From assembly GCA_021372055.1 (NCBI GenBank), contig JAJFVB010000172.1, forward strand, positions 1 to 39,089: DNA of 39,089 nucleotides. The letters run 5' to 3'. How positions within the stretch are numbered: position 1 is the first letter of the stretch; every line of letters starts with the position of its first letter. The position numbers and the translations under genes were made by a program. Positions 1 through 7,497 of the stretch are shown in pieces. The DNA comes from Desulfobacteraceae bacterium (GTDB taxonomy: Bacteria > Desulfobacterota > Syntrophobacteria > Syntrophobacterales > Syntrophobacteraceae). Below the pieces are notes generated by a model. That model was not told the DNA's origin. It worked only from the letters and a program-made list of their open reading frames with translations, and ran no database searches.

Positions 1-168
1 TTCGGCGATGGGCAGCATGTCTTCCGTTCTGCCGCGGGTTGCAAACAGCGACTGGTTGCCGTCACGTAAGGTCAGGTCTTCTATCTTGATAGGATTGTCA
101 ACTTTGACAGGGGGCTCGTCAATAAGCACGGCTGTCATTGATGTACCATGTCGATGTGCGTTGTCCAT
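1..168 (-). CDS. Biotin-dependent carboxyltransferase subunit (pyruvate carboxylase subunit B / oxaloacetate decarboxylase alpha type), N-terminal fragment
   Basis: Only the first 56 codons are inside the window; the gene runs off the left edge. The start is an ATG at 168, preceded by a GGAG ribosome binding site. Residues 29-56 carry the beginning of the HMGL-like carboxyltransferase TIM barrel: the segment IKIEDLTLRDGNQS followed by LFATRGRTEDMLPIAE is the hallmark of pyruvate carboxylase, oxaloacetate decarboxylase and transcarboxylase 5S subunits, which move carboxyl groups between carboxybiotin and an oxo-acid. Most relatives read DAHQS where this one reads DGNQS. The short upstream gene ending at 363 fits a carboxylase operon. 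Whether it is a pyruvate carboxylase, decarboxylase pump or transcarboxylase subunit cannot be told from the fragment. An in-frame ATG at 138 is an alternative start. Confidence 0.85.
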   Translation of the reverse strand, partial: MDNAHRHGTSMTAVLIDEPPVKVDNPIKIEDLTLRDGNQSLFATRGRTEDMLPIAE

Positions 169-362
169 CCTTCTGTCTCCTTTTTCCATTCGAGAGATAT
201 TCAGTTTCGCCTCAGCACCAGACTTGAACACCAGAAGTCATTCAGCAAGGAAACATCCTTAGAAACTTCATGGTATTTTGATTCGACTTTGAACCTCTTC
301 CGAGGATCTTCACCCGTACAGCCACAATCCAAAGCCGACCAAGTGCGAAAGCCAACATGCCC

Positions 363-563
363 TTAACGGGGTAACCGCATTTGCCAGGTCCACCTGACGT
401 CCATTGCTGCCGCCCTTCCGGCAATCATAAAAGGGCTGCTCACGACAAAGGGCTGCGCGGGTCTACTCATTTGCTGCATTGCAAGCAATGCCTCCTGCTC
501 CGCCTGCATATAGTACCCTACAGCGGATGAGATAGCCGCAATCACCTTGGGATCCACATTCAT
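363..563 (-). CDS. Small carboxylase-associated protein
   Basis: A 66-residue protein with a GGAGGG ribosome binding site before its ATG. The N-terminal half has the pattern IAAISSAVGYYMQAEQEA and the C-terminus ends in a basic WQMRLPR segment. As I recall, short proteins with an AAI-AAV-Y---EE pattern and an aromatic/basic WQ-R--R tail sit beside biotin-dependent carboxyltransferase genes in Desulfobacterota and resemble the cytoplasmic tail of OadG-like subunits, but this one has no membrane segment. It is 194 nt upstream of the carboxyltransferase start and on the same strand, so an accessory or assembly role in that enzyme is inferred. The family assignment is from memory of the pattern and is not certain. 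Confidence 0.65.
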   Translation of the reverse strand: MNVDPKVIAAISSAVGYYMQAEQEALLAMQQMSRPAQPFVVSSPFMIAGRAAAMDVRWTWQMRLPR

Positions 564-682
564 CAGTACCCTCCATAATCGAGTGTATCCACGGTTCCGC
601 TCATCACTTTCACTGAAATACGACCGGCATCCCTTTCAATCCGGCGGCTCAACGGCCGCCAAATCCGGACCGGTAAATCAAA

Positions 683-696
683 CCTCCTCGCGGAGG
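683..696 (-). terminator. Weak hairpin after the Rho-N-like gene
   Basis: On the minus strand CCTCC and GGAGG pair around a GCGA loop, followed by TTTGATTT. It lies about 50 nt after the stop codon of the gene ending at 744 and could end the slipin unit. The stem is only 5 bp, so termination is tentative. Confidence 0.35.
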
Positions 697-743
697 CTTC
701 AGCCAGCCGGGATCCATCCAGGGTCTCCGGCGAGGGTCATACC

Positions 744-1070
744 TTACGCAGCCCGGCGGGTCTTTTTCTTGAGGTTGCTGATCCTGCGGCGAAAGGCATC
801 GGCCAGTTTGGTCTTCCCGTCTTCCTTGGCCTGTTCCCTTTTCCCTTTCAGTTCGCCAATCTTGGCCTTGAGAGCTCGAACGTCAAAGCCGACCTTCCTG
901 CCCTTTTCATCCACGATCCCGCGGATTTCCTTGATGGCTTTCACAAGCTCGAGCTTATTCATCGCGTGCACTCCGACCACGCCTCCCGTGGCAAGAGCGA
1001 GATCGCGAAGCTCTTTTGCGGTCATCTTGTCCAGCGGCTTTTCCTTCTTCTCTTTTTCCTTCTTGCCCAT
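744..1070 (-). CDS. Small basic protein with Rho N-terminal-like domain
   Basis: A 108-residue, lysine-rich protein. The start at 1070 is chosen because AAGGAG sits just upstream, overlapping the stop codon of the slipin gene; upstream codons in this frame are only the shadow of slipin. Residues 14-50 (MTAKELRDLA, then a short insertion and MNKLELVKAIKEI) fit the Rho_N fold, the small helical domain found at the N-terminus of transcription terminator Rho and in stand-alone nucleic-acid-binding proteins. The rest is charged and probably helical, ending in a basic RRRISNLKKKTRRAA tail that suggests nucleic acid binding. It lacks the Rho RNA-binding CSD and ATPase domains, so it is not Rho. The tight coupling to slipin is seen; the reason for it is unknown. 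Confidence 0.75.
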   Translation of the reverse strand: MGKKEKEKKEKPLDKMTAKELRDLALATGGVVGVHAMNKLELVKAIKEIRGIVDEKGRKVGFDVRALKAKIGELKGKREQAKEDGKTKLADAFRRRISNLKKKTRRAA

Positions 1071-1074
1071 TTTC

Positions 1075-1857
1075 CTACTCCTTCTTGTTGCTCTTGTCGA
1101 ACATCTCGGAAATTTTGATAAAAGGCTTGAACAGGTCAATGGGAATGGGGAAAAGCGTCGTCGAATTGTGTTCAGCGGCGATTTCCCGGAGCGTCTGGAG
1201 GTAGCGCAACTGGAGCGCCATGGGATGCTCCTGGATGATAGCCGCAGCGTCCGAAAGCTTGGATGCCGCCTGATATTCACCTTCGGCGCCGATTACCTTC
1301 GCGCGTCGCTCGCGTTCGGCCTCCGCCTGCTTGGCCATCGCCCGCTGCATTTCCTGCGGCAGGTCGATGTGTTTGATTTCGACAACGGTAACCTTGATTC
1401 CCCAGGGATCCGTATGCCTGTCAAGAATCTCCTGGATATGCGCGTTGATCTTGTCGCGTTCAGCAAGAAGATCATCGAGTTCGGCCTGGCCGCAGACGCT
1501 TCGAAGAGTCGTCTGGGCAAGCTGGCTGGTAGCGTACAAATAATTCTCAACCGATATGATGGACTTTACCGGATCGATCACCCGGAAGTAGATCACCGCG
1601 CTTACCTTGACGGAGACATTGTCTCTGGTGATCACATCCTGAGGCGGAACGTCGGCCGCGAGCAGACGCATGCTCACCTTCTGCATCCGGTCGATCAGGG
1701 GGATGAGTATGATGAGCCCCGGCCCTTTTGCGCGGATGACTCTTCCGAGGCGAAAGATCACGCCCCTCTCATACTCGTTGAGTATACGGATGGCATTTGC
1801 TAAAAAAAGCACTGCAAAAACCACTATGGCACCGATGCCACCGAGGCTTAAACCCAT
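1075..1857 (-). CDS. Slipin (SPFH/band 7 family membrane protein)
   Basis: A 260-residue protein with one N-terminal membrane segment (about residues 5-22) followed by the SPFH/band 7 domain: [15 protein letters not shown], the GPGL segment, then [15 protein letters not shown] and the helical [16 protein letters not shown] region near 180. Length and order match bacterial slipins (stomatin-like scaffold proteins that oligomerise on membranes). A GGAGGGG ribosome binding site precedes the ATG. It follows the NfeD-type protease gene by 56 nt on the same strand; slipin and NfeD genes form a widely conserved pair, and in Pyrococcus the protease cleaves the C-terminal part of its partner slipin. 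The same relationship is inferred here. Function probably lies in membrane microdomain or envelope quality control. Confidence 0.92.
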   Translation of the reverse strand: MGLSLGGIGAIVVFAVLFLANAIRILNEYERGVIFRLGRVIRAKGPGLIILIPLIDRMQKVSMRLLAADVPPQDVITRDNVSVKVSAVIYFRVIDPVKSIISVENYLYATSQLAQTTLRSVCGQAELDDLLAERDKINAHIQEILDRHTDPWGIKVTVVEIKHIDLPQEMQRAMAKQAEAERERRAKVIGAEGEYQAASKLSDAAAIIQEHPMALQLRYLQTLREIAAEHNSTTLFPIPIDLFKPFIKISEMFDKSNKKE

Positions 1858-1913
1858 CGAACCCCTCCGTGCAAGCGTTTAGCCCGCAAAAAATATACAA
1901 GAGCTAATTTTCA

Positions 1914-3224
1914 CTATCTACCACCGATTTTTTTCACTTTCAACTTTAAATTATGCACCTCCAATACTTCGACCTTTTCCCCCTTATCGATTTTTTGTTC
2001 AGCCGTTGCGTTCCACATTTCCCCGTTCACAAACACCTTGCCTTCCGGGTCGATATCCCGGTGCACCTCCCCCACCAGTCCGACCATGCCCTCCGATCCC
2101 GTCTGAGGTCTGCTCCGTTGGGCTCTGAAAGCCAGTGTGGCCACCGCGCCGAAGAAAATCGACACCGTGCCGACCGTGGGCAGCAGAACCGAATAGGCCA
2201 CCCTCATGGGACTCTCGGGCGTGCGGAAAAGCATAAGCGAGCCCAATACGAGACACAGTGCTCCCGCGACGCTCAGCATGCCGTGGGAGGCAATCTTGAT
2301 TTCCAGTATGAAGAAGACAACCGCAAGCAAAATAATAAGGAAGCCCGCATAGTTGACCGGAAGAGTCTGGAGTGCGTAGAGGGCCAGGATGAGGGAAATT
2401 CCGCCGATCACTCCGGGCAGCACGGCTCCGGGACTGGACAGTTCGAAATAAAGTCCCGCAAGCCCTATCATGAGGAGGATGTAGGCAAGGTTGGGGTTGC
2501 TTATGATTCGCAGGATATTATGCTGCCAGCCCGCGTCTATCGAGCGCTGCTCGACCCCTTCGGTGTGAAGCACGACGGTTGCGCCCTTGCGCTGGAGGTG
2601 CCAGCCGTCGAGTTTCTTCACCAGCGAGGGCAGATCATCCGCCACAAGGTCTATCACATTCAATCTGAAGGCCTCTTCAGCGGTGACGGAGGAGGACTTG
2701 TTGATGGATTCCTCGAGCCATTCGGAATTCCGTCCGCGCTGCGCGGCAACGCTGCGGGCGAATGCCAGCATGTCATTGAGCACTTTTTCACTCATGGTGG
2801 AGGGGATGTCCCCGCCGCTCCCCGTCACCGGGTGGGCCGCTCCGATATTGGTACCCGGAGCCATCGCCGCGATATCGGCCGCGGCCGTGATGAAAACCCC
2901 CGCCGATGCGGCCTGTGCGCCGCTGGGAGAGACATAGACCACGATGGGGACTTCGGAATTCAGGATAGCCTGCGCAATCCCGCGCATGGAGGTCATGAGC
3001 CCTCCGGGCGTATCGAGGAGAATGATGAGGCATTCCGCCTTTTCCTCCACGGATTTGTCGATGGCGAACCGGACAAATTCCTCGACACCCGGATTTATCG
3101 AATCCTGTACCTGGATGACGTTGATATGGGTTCCCTCGGCTGCGCATATCCCGGGGGATACCGCCAGAACGGAAAGAAGGAACGCCAGCAACACAATAAA
3201 AAGGTTCCTGTCGGGTGATCTCAT
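1914..3224 (-). CDS. NfeD-family membrane-bound serine protease (ClpP class, long form)
   Basis: A 436-residue protein. The ATG at 3224 is preferred over the longer frame because GGAG lies 10 nt upstream and a signal/anchor segment (about residues 8-28) then starts the protein. Residues 33-200 are the ClpP-like protease domain: LLDTPGG, then AASAG with the probable nucleophile Ser107, and Lys147 in SEKVLND as general base. The spacing resembles the Ser97/Lys138 dyad of Pyrococcus PH1510. Four to five membrane helices follow (about 260-375), and the C-terminal OB-fold NfeD domain (about 385-436) contains GLVGEV and a KGEKVEVLEVHNLKLKVKK strand pattern. The slipin gene lies 56 nt downstream, which is the usual partner arrangement. 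Confidence 0.92.
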   Translation of the reverse strand: MRSPDRNLFIVLLAFLLSVLAVSPGICAAEGTHINVIQVQDSINPGVEEFVRFAIDKSVEEKAECLIILLDTPGGLMTSMRGIAQAILNSEVPIVVYVSPSGAQAASAGVFITAAADIAAMAPGTNIGAAHPVTGSGGDIPSTMSEKVLNDMLAFARSVAAQRGRNSEWLEESINKSSSVTAEEAFRLNVIDLVADDLPSLVKKLDGWHLQRKGATVVLHTEGVEQRSIDAGWQHNILRIISNPNLAYILLMIGLAGLYFELSSPGAVLPGVIGGISLILALYALQTLPVNYAGFLIILLAVVFFILEIKIASHGMLSVAGALCLVLGSLMLFRTPESPMRVAYSVLLPTVGTVSIFFGAVATLAFRAQRSRPQTGSEGMVGLVGEVHRDIDPEGKVFVNGEMWNATAEQKIDKGEKVEVLEVHNLKLKVKKIGGR

Positions 3225-3300
3225 GGCGCCGATTCTCCGGGAAATTTCACGTGAACAAGAGCACAAGGCTATCTTTTCATTCGTCGTATCTCGGAAAAAC

Positions 3301-4005
3301 TCAGGAACGCAACGTACCGATCACCTCCTTCAGATCCTGCCAGGCGGCGCCCTTTTGAGCGGCATTCCTCAAAAGGTAGGCCGGATGAAACGTACAGATC
3401 AAAGGCACTCCCCTCCAAAAGTGGATTCTACCGCGAAGCCGCGATATGGGGCTGGCACGCCCCAGAAGGGTCTGAGCGGCGCATGCCCCGAGCGCGCAAA
3501 TCACCTTCGGCGCCAGGGCTTCAATCTGGCGGAAAAGAAAAGGCGAGCACGCCTCAATCTCATCGGACTGCGGGGTCCGATTTTCCGGAGGACGGCACTT
3601 GACGACATTGCAAATATAAACCTCCGGTCTATGAAATCCCATGGCTTCGATCATTTTATCGAGCAGTCTTCCGGCGCGTCCCACAAACGGGCGGCCCTGC
3701 TGGTCCTCTTCAAACCCCGGTCCCTCGCCGACGAAAACCAGGCCGCTTCGGACCGAGCCTTCCCCGAAAACGAGCGACTTCCGTCCGGAGTGAAGCCTGC
3801 ATCGGGTGCAACCCTTCAGCTCGAGTCCCAGCGCTTCGAGCGCCGCTTCTCCGGCGGGCGGGCGGGACGCTTCCGATTTTGCTGGCGTCAGGTTTCGGGG
3901 CACATGCCGCCATTCCTGAATGCCCCCGGCCCTCAGGCCCGAAACAGTCCACCGTAGCCGGTCAAGACAGGCGGCGAGTTCTCGGATATCGTCTTCGGGT
4001 CTCAT
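3301..4005 (-). CDS. Uracil-DNA glycosylase, family 4 (iron-sulfur type)
   Basis: A 234-residue enzyme that removes uracil from DNA after cytosine deamination. Cys66, Cys69, Cys137 and Cys153 have the spacing of the four [4Fe-4S] ligands of family 4 enzymes. The catalytic motif region is VGEGPGFEEDQQGRPFVGRAG at 92-112 (many relatives have GEAPG), and the leucine-loop motif is TFHPAYLLR at 205-213. The N-terminal 60 residues are poorly conserved, as is common in relatives such as the SPO1-polymerase-related group. The start ATG overlaps the coaBC stop by 4 nt (ATGA), so the two are translationally coupled. Confidence 0.93.
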   Translation of the reverse strand: MRPEDDIRELAACLDRLRWTVSGLRAGGIQEWRHVPRNLTPAKSEASRPPAGEAALEALGLELKGCTRCRLHSGRKSLVFGEGSVRSGLVFVGEGPGFEEDQQGRPFVGRAGRLLDKMIEAMGFHRPEVYICNVVKCRPPENRTPQSDEIEACSPFLFRQIEALAPKVICALGACAAQTLLGRASPISRLRGRIHFWRGVPLICTFHPAYLLRNAAQKGAAWQDLKEVIGTLRS

Positions 4006-5210
4006 TTTGCGGCGATGCTTTCGAAAATGCGCTCAATCCGGTTCCAAACCTCGCCCGCAACCTCGTTTTTTGTCTGAAAGGGAAGCTCGGTGACCGTGCC
4101 GTCCCGGTCGAGTATCTTGACCTCATTGGTATCGCACCCGAAGCCCGATCCCTTTTGTGTCAGGTTGTTGGCCACGATAAAATGAAGGTTTTTGCGAACC
4201 AGCTTGTCGCGGGCATTTTCCAGGAGGTTTTCCGTTTCGGCGGCAAAGCCGACCAGCACCTGCGACGGGGGCTTGACCGTTCCGAGTCCGGCTAGAATGT
4301 CCGGGTTCGGCTCCAGGCACACCGTATGCCCCTCGCGCGTCTTTTTGAGTTTCTGCGGCGCGAGCATCGAGGGCCGGTAGTCGCTCACGGCGGCGGCCAT
4401 GACGATCGCGTCCATCCTCGGGGCGAGCTTCGCGACCGCTTCCTGCATCTGGAGGGCCGTCGTGACGGGGTGCGTCAGGACACCCCGGGGACTCTCGATC
4501 GAACTGGGTCCGGTGACAAGGTGAACCTCCGCCGCACGCCGTGCTGCGATGCGGGCCAGCGCATAGCCCATCTTGCCGGTTGAGGGATTGCTGATGAAAC
4601 GGACGGGATCGAAGGGCTCCCAGGTGGGGCCTGCGCTCACCAGGACCCGCCTTCCCGCAAGAGTAGGGGGGGTGAGCACGCGGCACGCGGCTTCGAAAAT
4701 GTCGCTGAGTTCGGCCAGACGCCCGGTTCCTTCCTCCTTGCACGCAAGGGAGCCGACTCCGGGATCGACGACCTTGTAGCCAAGTTCGCCCAAAGTTTTC
4801 ATGTTTCTGCGCGTGGCCGGGTGTTCCCACATTTTGACGTTCATGGCCGGACAGACCAGCACGGGAGCCGTTGTGGCAAGCAGTATGGTGGTCAGAAGAT
4901 CGTCCGCCATGCCGGCCGCCATTTTGGCTATCAGGTTGGCCGTCGCGGGCGCCAGCACCACCAGATCCGGAATCCTCGCCTTGTGAATGTGGCTGATCCG
5001 GGATTCGGACTCCAGATTGAAGAGGTCCGTTCCCACCGGATTGGACGAAAGGGTCTGAAAGGTAAGCGGTGTCACGAACTGACGGGCGCCGGCAGTCATC
5101 ACGACATGGACCGAGGCGTTTTCCCGGACAAACATCCTGACAAGCTCTGCAGCCTTATAGGCGGCTATTCCGCCGCTGACTCCCAGTAGTATCGATTTTC
5201 CCTGAAGCAT
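4002..5210 (-). CDS. coaBC: Bifunctional phosphopantothenoylcysteine decarboxylase / phosphopantothenate-cysteine ligase
   Basis: A 402-residue fusion catalysing two consecutive steps of coenzyme A synthesis: ligation of cysteine to phosphopantothenate and decarboxylation of the product. The N-terminal CoaC flavoprotein half (1-190) shows GVSGGIAAYKAAELVR for FMN binding, the SHIH catalytic histidine region, PATANLIAKMAAGMADD and the PAMNVKMW substrate motif. The CoaB half (190-402) shows SAGPTWEPFDPVRFISN, NPSTGKMG and the KLKK motif near 290. Length is normal for the fused form. A GGAG ribosome binding site lies 9 nt before the ATG. The uracil-DNA glycosylase gene overlaps its end. Confidence 0.97.
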   Translation of the reverse strand: MLQGKSILLGVSGGIAAYKAAELVRMFVRENASVHVVMTAGARQFVTPLTFQTLSSNPVGTDLFNLESESRISHIHKARIPDLVVLAPATANLIAKMAAGMADDLLTTILLATTAPVLVCPAMNVKMWEHPATRRNMKTLGELGYKVVDPGVGSLACKEEGTGRLAELSDIFEAACRVLTPPTLAGRRVLVSAGPTWEPFDPVRFISNPSTGKMGYALARIAARRAAEVHLVTGPSSIESPRGVLTHPVTTALQMQEAVAKLAPRMDAIVMAAAVSDYRPSMLAPQKLKKTREGHTVCLEPNPDILAGLGTVKPPSQVLVGFAAETENLLENARDKLVRKNLHFIVANNLTQKGSGFGCDTNEVKILDRDGTVTELPFQTKNEVAGEVWNRIERIFESIAAK

Positions 5211-5284
5211 TCCCGAAAACTCCTGCCGGAACGCAAAACCACGCCTGAACGGGAGAGGCCAAACCCTCCCACCATATCAAGCTG

Positions 5285-5297
5285 GACGTTTAACGTC
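5285..5297. repeat. Perfect 6-bp dyad upstream of coaBC
   Basis: GACGTT and AACGTC flank a single base in the 139-nt gap between the lipoprotein gene and coaBC. It could be a small operator for coaBC, but nothing else supports that. Confidence 0.3.
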
Positions 5298-5322
5298 TGT
5301 TGCTGAATTGAATCGCACATTC

Positions 5323-5340
5323 TGCGGAAACACTTCCGCA
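5323..5340 (-). terminator. Hairpin just after the lipoprotein gene
   Basis: TGCGGAA and TTCCGCA form a perfect 7-bp stem with a 4-nt loop, 9 nt after the stop codon of the lipoprotein gene on the minus strand. There is no run of T after the stem, so this may be a 3'-end stabiliser or a Rho-dependent end instead of an intrinsic terminator. Confidence 0.4.
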
Positions 5341-5349
5341 CGAAATTGT

Positions 5350-5841
5350 CTACCACTTGACATCCGGTGCCGGAGCCACATAAATCTCCACATAGGAATA
5401 GATATTCCCCTCCTTGATGAGCATGACGCACGATTTCTCGGCCTTTTCAAATATCAGGACCGTCCGGCTGTAGCGAAACTGCCCCCTGAGCTTCCATCCT
5501 TCGCGCGGAAGCGTGGCGATGAAAAAATTCATGAGAGAGTTCGGATCGACCCTGCCGCGCAGTGTAAGAAAGCCCATCTTCATCTGGCCCGACTGGAACA
5601 CGTAGGAATCCTTGGACCGCAGGGAGAGTTCCGTTGGTATGGGAATATCGGGAAAATCCAGGTACTGGGGCCGGGGACCCGAAAATTCCTGTGGGGGAGG
5701 GGAGGAGGGCCCCTGCCCGGACGATGGAGATTGCGTGACGGGATTCGGAGGCGGCGCGCTTGAGCGGCTGCATCCGTAGGCCGCCACTAGACAAAGGCAG
5801 ATCCCGAAAATCCAGTACCCTTTCCTGATTCTTCCTGCCAT
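5350..5841 (-). CDS. Putative lipoprotein of unknown function
   Basis: A 163-residue protein. The ATG at 5841 is chosen because GGGAG lies 6 nt upstream. Residues 6-24 are hydrophobic and end in AAYGCSRSS, so lipidation at Cys25 is likely, although the residue at -3 is Ala where Leu is usual. A proline/serine/glutamine-rich linker (about 30-60) precedes a folded domain: PIPTELSL, a VFQSGQMKMG strand, then NFFIATLPREGWKLRGQFRYSRTVL and KSCVMLI. Similar small lipoproteins, in which a strand ending in Gly is followed by a L-x-GW helix, occur in Syntrophobacter-type genomes; I do not know a function. The nearest genes on the same strand (metallo-hydrolase upstream, coaBC downstream) do not reveal one. 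Confidence 0.8.
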   Translation of the reverse strand: MAGRIRKGYWIFGICLCLVAAYGCSRSSAPPPNPVTQSPSSGQGPSSPPPQEFSGPRPQYLDFPDIPIPTELSLRSKDSYVFQSGQMKMGFLTLRGRVDPNSLMNFFIATLPREGWKLRGQFRYSRTVLIFEKAEKSCVMLIKEGNIYSYVEIYVAPAPDVKW

Positions 5842-5914
5842 AACGGTCTCCCTCAACTTTTGCATGAACCGCCGTCCAACACCTCTGCCGTGTATTGCAT
5901 TCCCACCCTGTCAA

Positions 5915-6553
5915 TCACGCAAGAAAAAAGGGATTGTTCTTTTGCTCCCAGCCAACCGAAGTGACGGGGCCATGACCGGGATAGATAATCGTATCCTCAG
6001 GAAGCGTAAAGAGCTTGGAACGTACCGATTGGATGAGCTGCGAGCGCGATCCGCCCGGAAGATCGGTTCGTCCGATGGCTCCGGCGAAAATCGTGTCGCC
6101 CGAAAATACCATATTGGAATCACGCAGGACAAAAGCCACGTGCCCGGGCGTGTGTCCCGGAGTCGCGAGAACATCCAGTTGGAGTGAGCCGAACGCCAAC
6201 CGGTCTCCTTCCGCCAGCGGCGCATCCACCTGATCGGGAGAAACGGGCCGGACCTCAGGGCGAAATCTGGCGGCCAGCCCGAAAATCACCTGCAGCAGGT
6301 GAGACTGGTCCTCGGGGTTCAGATAAATCCTTCCGCCGAAGTCGTGCTTAAGGGTCCACGCGGCCATGGTGTGATCGTAATGGGCATGAGTGACGAGGAT
6401 TGCCTTCAGGTCGAGTCCGAGCTCGCGGACTCTGGCGCCTATCCTTTTGCCTTCAGCGCCCGGGTCTATCACCGCCGCCGCTCTGCTCTGTTCATCACCG
6501 AGCAGGTAACAGTTGGTCTGGAGCACGCCTACAGTGAGATGCTCGAGGATCAT
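5915..6553 (-). CDS. Metallo-beta-lactamase-fold hydrolase (glyoxalase II-like)
   Basis: A 212-residue protein of the small glyoxalase II-like group. The metal motif THAHYDH (about 55-61), a later ATPGHTPGHVAF segment, GDTIF with the bridging Asp, and a C-terminal PGHGP histidine complete the dinuclear zinc site. Proteins of this group hydrolyse thioesters or other activated esters; the substrate cannot be inferred. The start at 6553 gives MILEHLTVGVLQTNCYLLGD, the usual beginning of the family, with GGA 5 nt upstream; an ATG at 6580 in the same frame would add nine residues but has its GAGGG too close. The nitroreductase gene ends 48 nt upstream on the same strand. Confidence 0.92.
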   Translation of the reverse strand: MILEHLTVGVLQTNCYLLGDEQSRAAAVIDPGAEGKRIGARVRELGLDLKAILVTHAHYDHTMAAWTLKHDFGGRIYLNPEDQSHLLQVIFGLAARFRPEVRPVSPDQVDAPLAEGDRLAFGSLQLDVLATPGHTPGHVAFVLRDSNMVFSGDTIFAGAIGRTDLPGGSRSQLIQSVRSKLFTLPEDTIIYPGHGPVTSVGWEQKNNPFFLA

Positions 6554-6601
6554 AAAGTTCCGTCCATGATTGGGAATCATACCCTCAGATTCGGGGCTTG
6601 T

Positions 6602-7123
6602 CTATTTTTCCAGGAGAATGAGTTCCTCTACGGGTTGCCTGTGAGAACTCTGGTTGCGGTGGGCCGGCTGCCCGGCGGCAACCACGGCCATGAGTTCCAA
6701 CCGTGCGGGAAGTTGCAGAATTTCGAGAACCCTGTCCTTGTTCTTGAGAATTTCTCCGAGCCATACTGCACCCAGGTCCATGGCGTGCAATGCGAGAAGG
6801 AAGTTCTGAATGCTTGCCCCAATGGCTTGGCAGTCCTTCGTGTGATCGTAGGAGACGTCCTTGTCGAGAAAAAAGGCCACGAGCACACCGGCCGACTTGA
6901 TGGTGGCCGCGTATCGGGTAAGTCCGGCAAGAGCTTCCTTTATCGTCGGCTCCCAGATGACGGCGAACCGCCATGGCTGGTTGTTCAGCCCGGAAGGTGC
7001 CCACGATGCCGCTTCAAGAGCCGACATGATGAGGTCGCGATCAACCGCCGCATCGGTGAACTGCCGGATGCTGCGCCTTTCCATGATCGCTTTTCTTACG
7101 GGAGAGTCGGGTTTTTTCCGCAT
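6602..7123 (-). CDS. Nitroreductase family protein
   Basis: A 173-residue flavoprotein of the nitroreductase superfamily. RRSIRQF (about 16-22) is the FMN phosphate-binding motif and is followed by ALEAASWAPSGLNNQPWRF, the classical SG-NxQPW motif. LDLGAVWLGE-like residues near 120 contact the flavin. The protein is at the short end of the family. The ATG at 7123 is chosen because GGAGG stands 6-7 nt upstream; a longer open frame upstream lacks a ribosome binding site. Members reduce nitro groups, quinones or dehalogenate using NAD(P)H; the physiological substrate is unknown. It is probably cotranscribed with the downstream metallo-hydrolase. Confidence 0.92.
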   Translation of the reverse strand: MRKKPDSPVRKAIMERRSIRQFTDAAVDRDLIMSALEAASWAPSGLNNQPWRFAVIWEPTIKEALAGLTRYAATIKSAGVLVAFFLDKDVSYDHTKDCQAIGASIQNFLLALHAMDLGAVWLGEILKNKDRVLEILQLPARLELMAVVAAGQPAHRNQSSHRQPVEELILLEK

Positions 7124-7497
7124 TGCCTGCCTCCTCACAGATTTGTACAAAGTATCCCACACAATCGGCCTCCGAGAAAGAAATAATGCTGACTGCGGAC
7201 AGCGCCTCAAAAACCTCGGCCCCCCGGAGTCCGGCGGCAGGATTGGAATCCCGTTTGCTTGATTGCCTGGATTGAATATTAGTTTTCAATTTCTCCGATA
7301 GTTTTATATACTACTTTTTTCTCTTGGCCCGGACCCGGGGGGGAACTCTCCCTATTATGGATAACCGGGACAGGGATAAGATATCTAACGGATATATAGG
7401 CTGGAACGCAAGCCTGGGTTAGGCGGCCATGGTTTTTCCGCGCCTTGAAATCGCGGCCGTCCAAAGGGAATCGACCCAAGGACCATAAATCTCGCTT
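7124..7497. other. Divergent intergenic region between the nitroreductase gene and mlaF
   Basis: No gene with a credible ribosome binding site is seen in these 374 bases. The region is AT-rich around 7270-7320 and must hold promoters for both directions. A good minus-10 candidate for mlaF (TATACT at 7307-7312) is present but its minus-35 (TTTCAA at 7284-7289) is poor. If it is used, the mlaF leader is about 180 nt. Small dyads such as AGGCT/AGCCT near 7398-7416 are too weak to call. Confidence 0.5.
7284..7312 (+). promoter_or_regulatory. Candidate promoter for the mla operon
   Basis: TATACT at 7307-7312 matches the minus-10 consensus in five of six positions, with a weak minus-35 TTTCAA 17 nt upstream. 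It is the best sigma-70-like candidate before mlaF. Confidence 0.28.

Noticed and set aside
1953..3218. A 421-codon open frame antisense to the NfeD protease gene
   Set aside because: It matches no family and lies opposite a gene with clear catalytic motifs.
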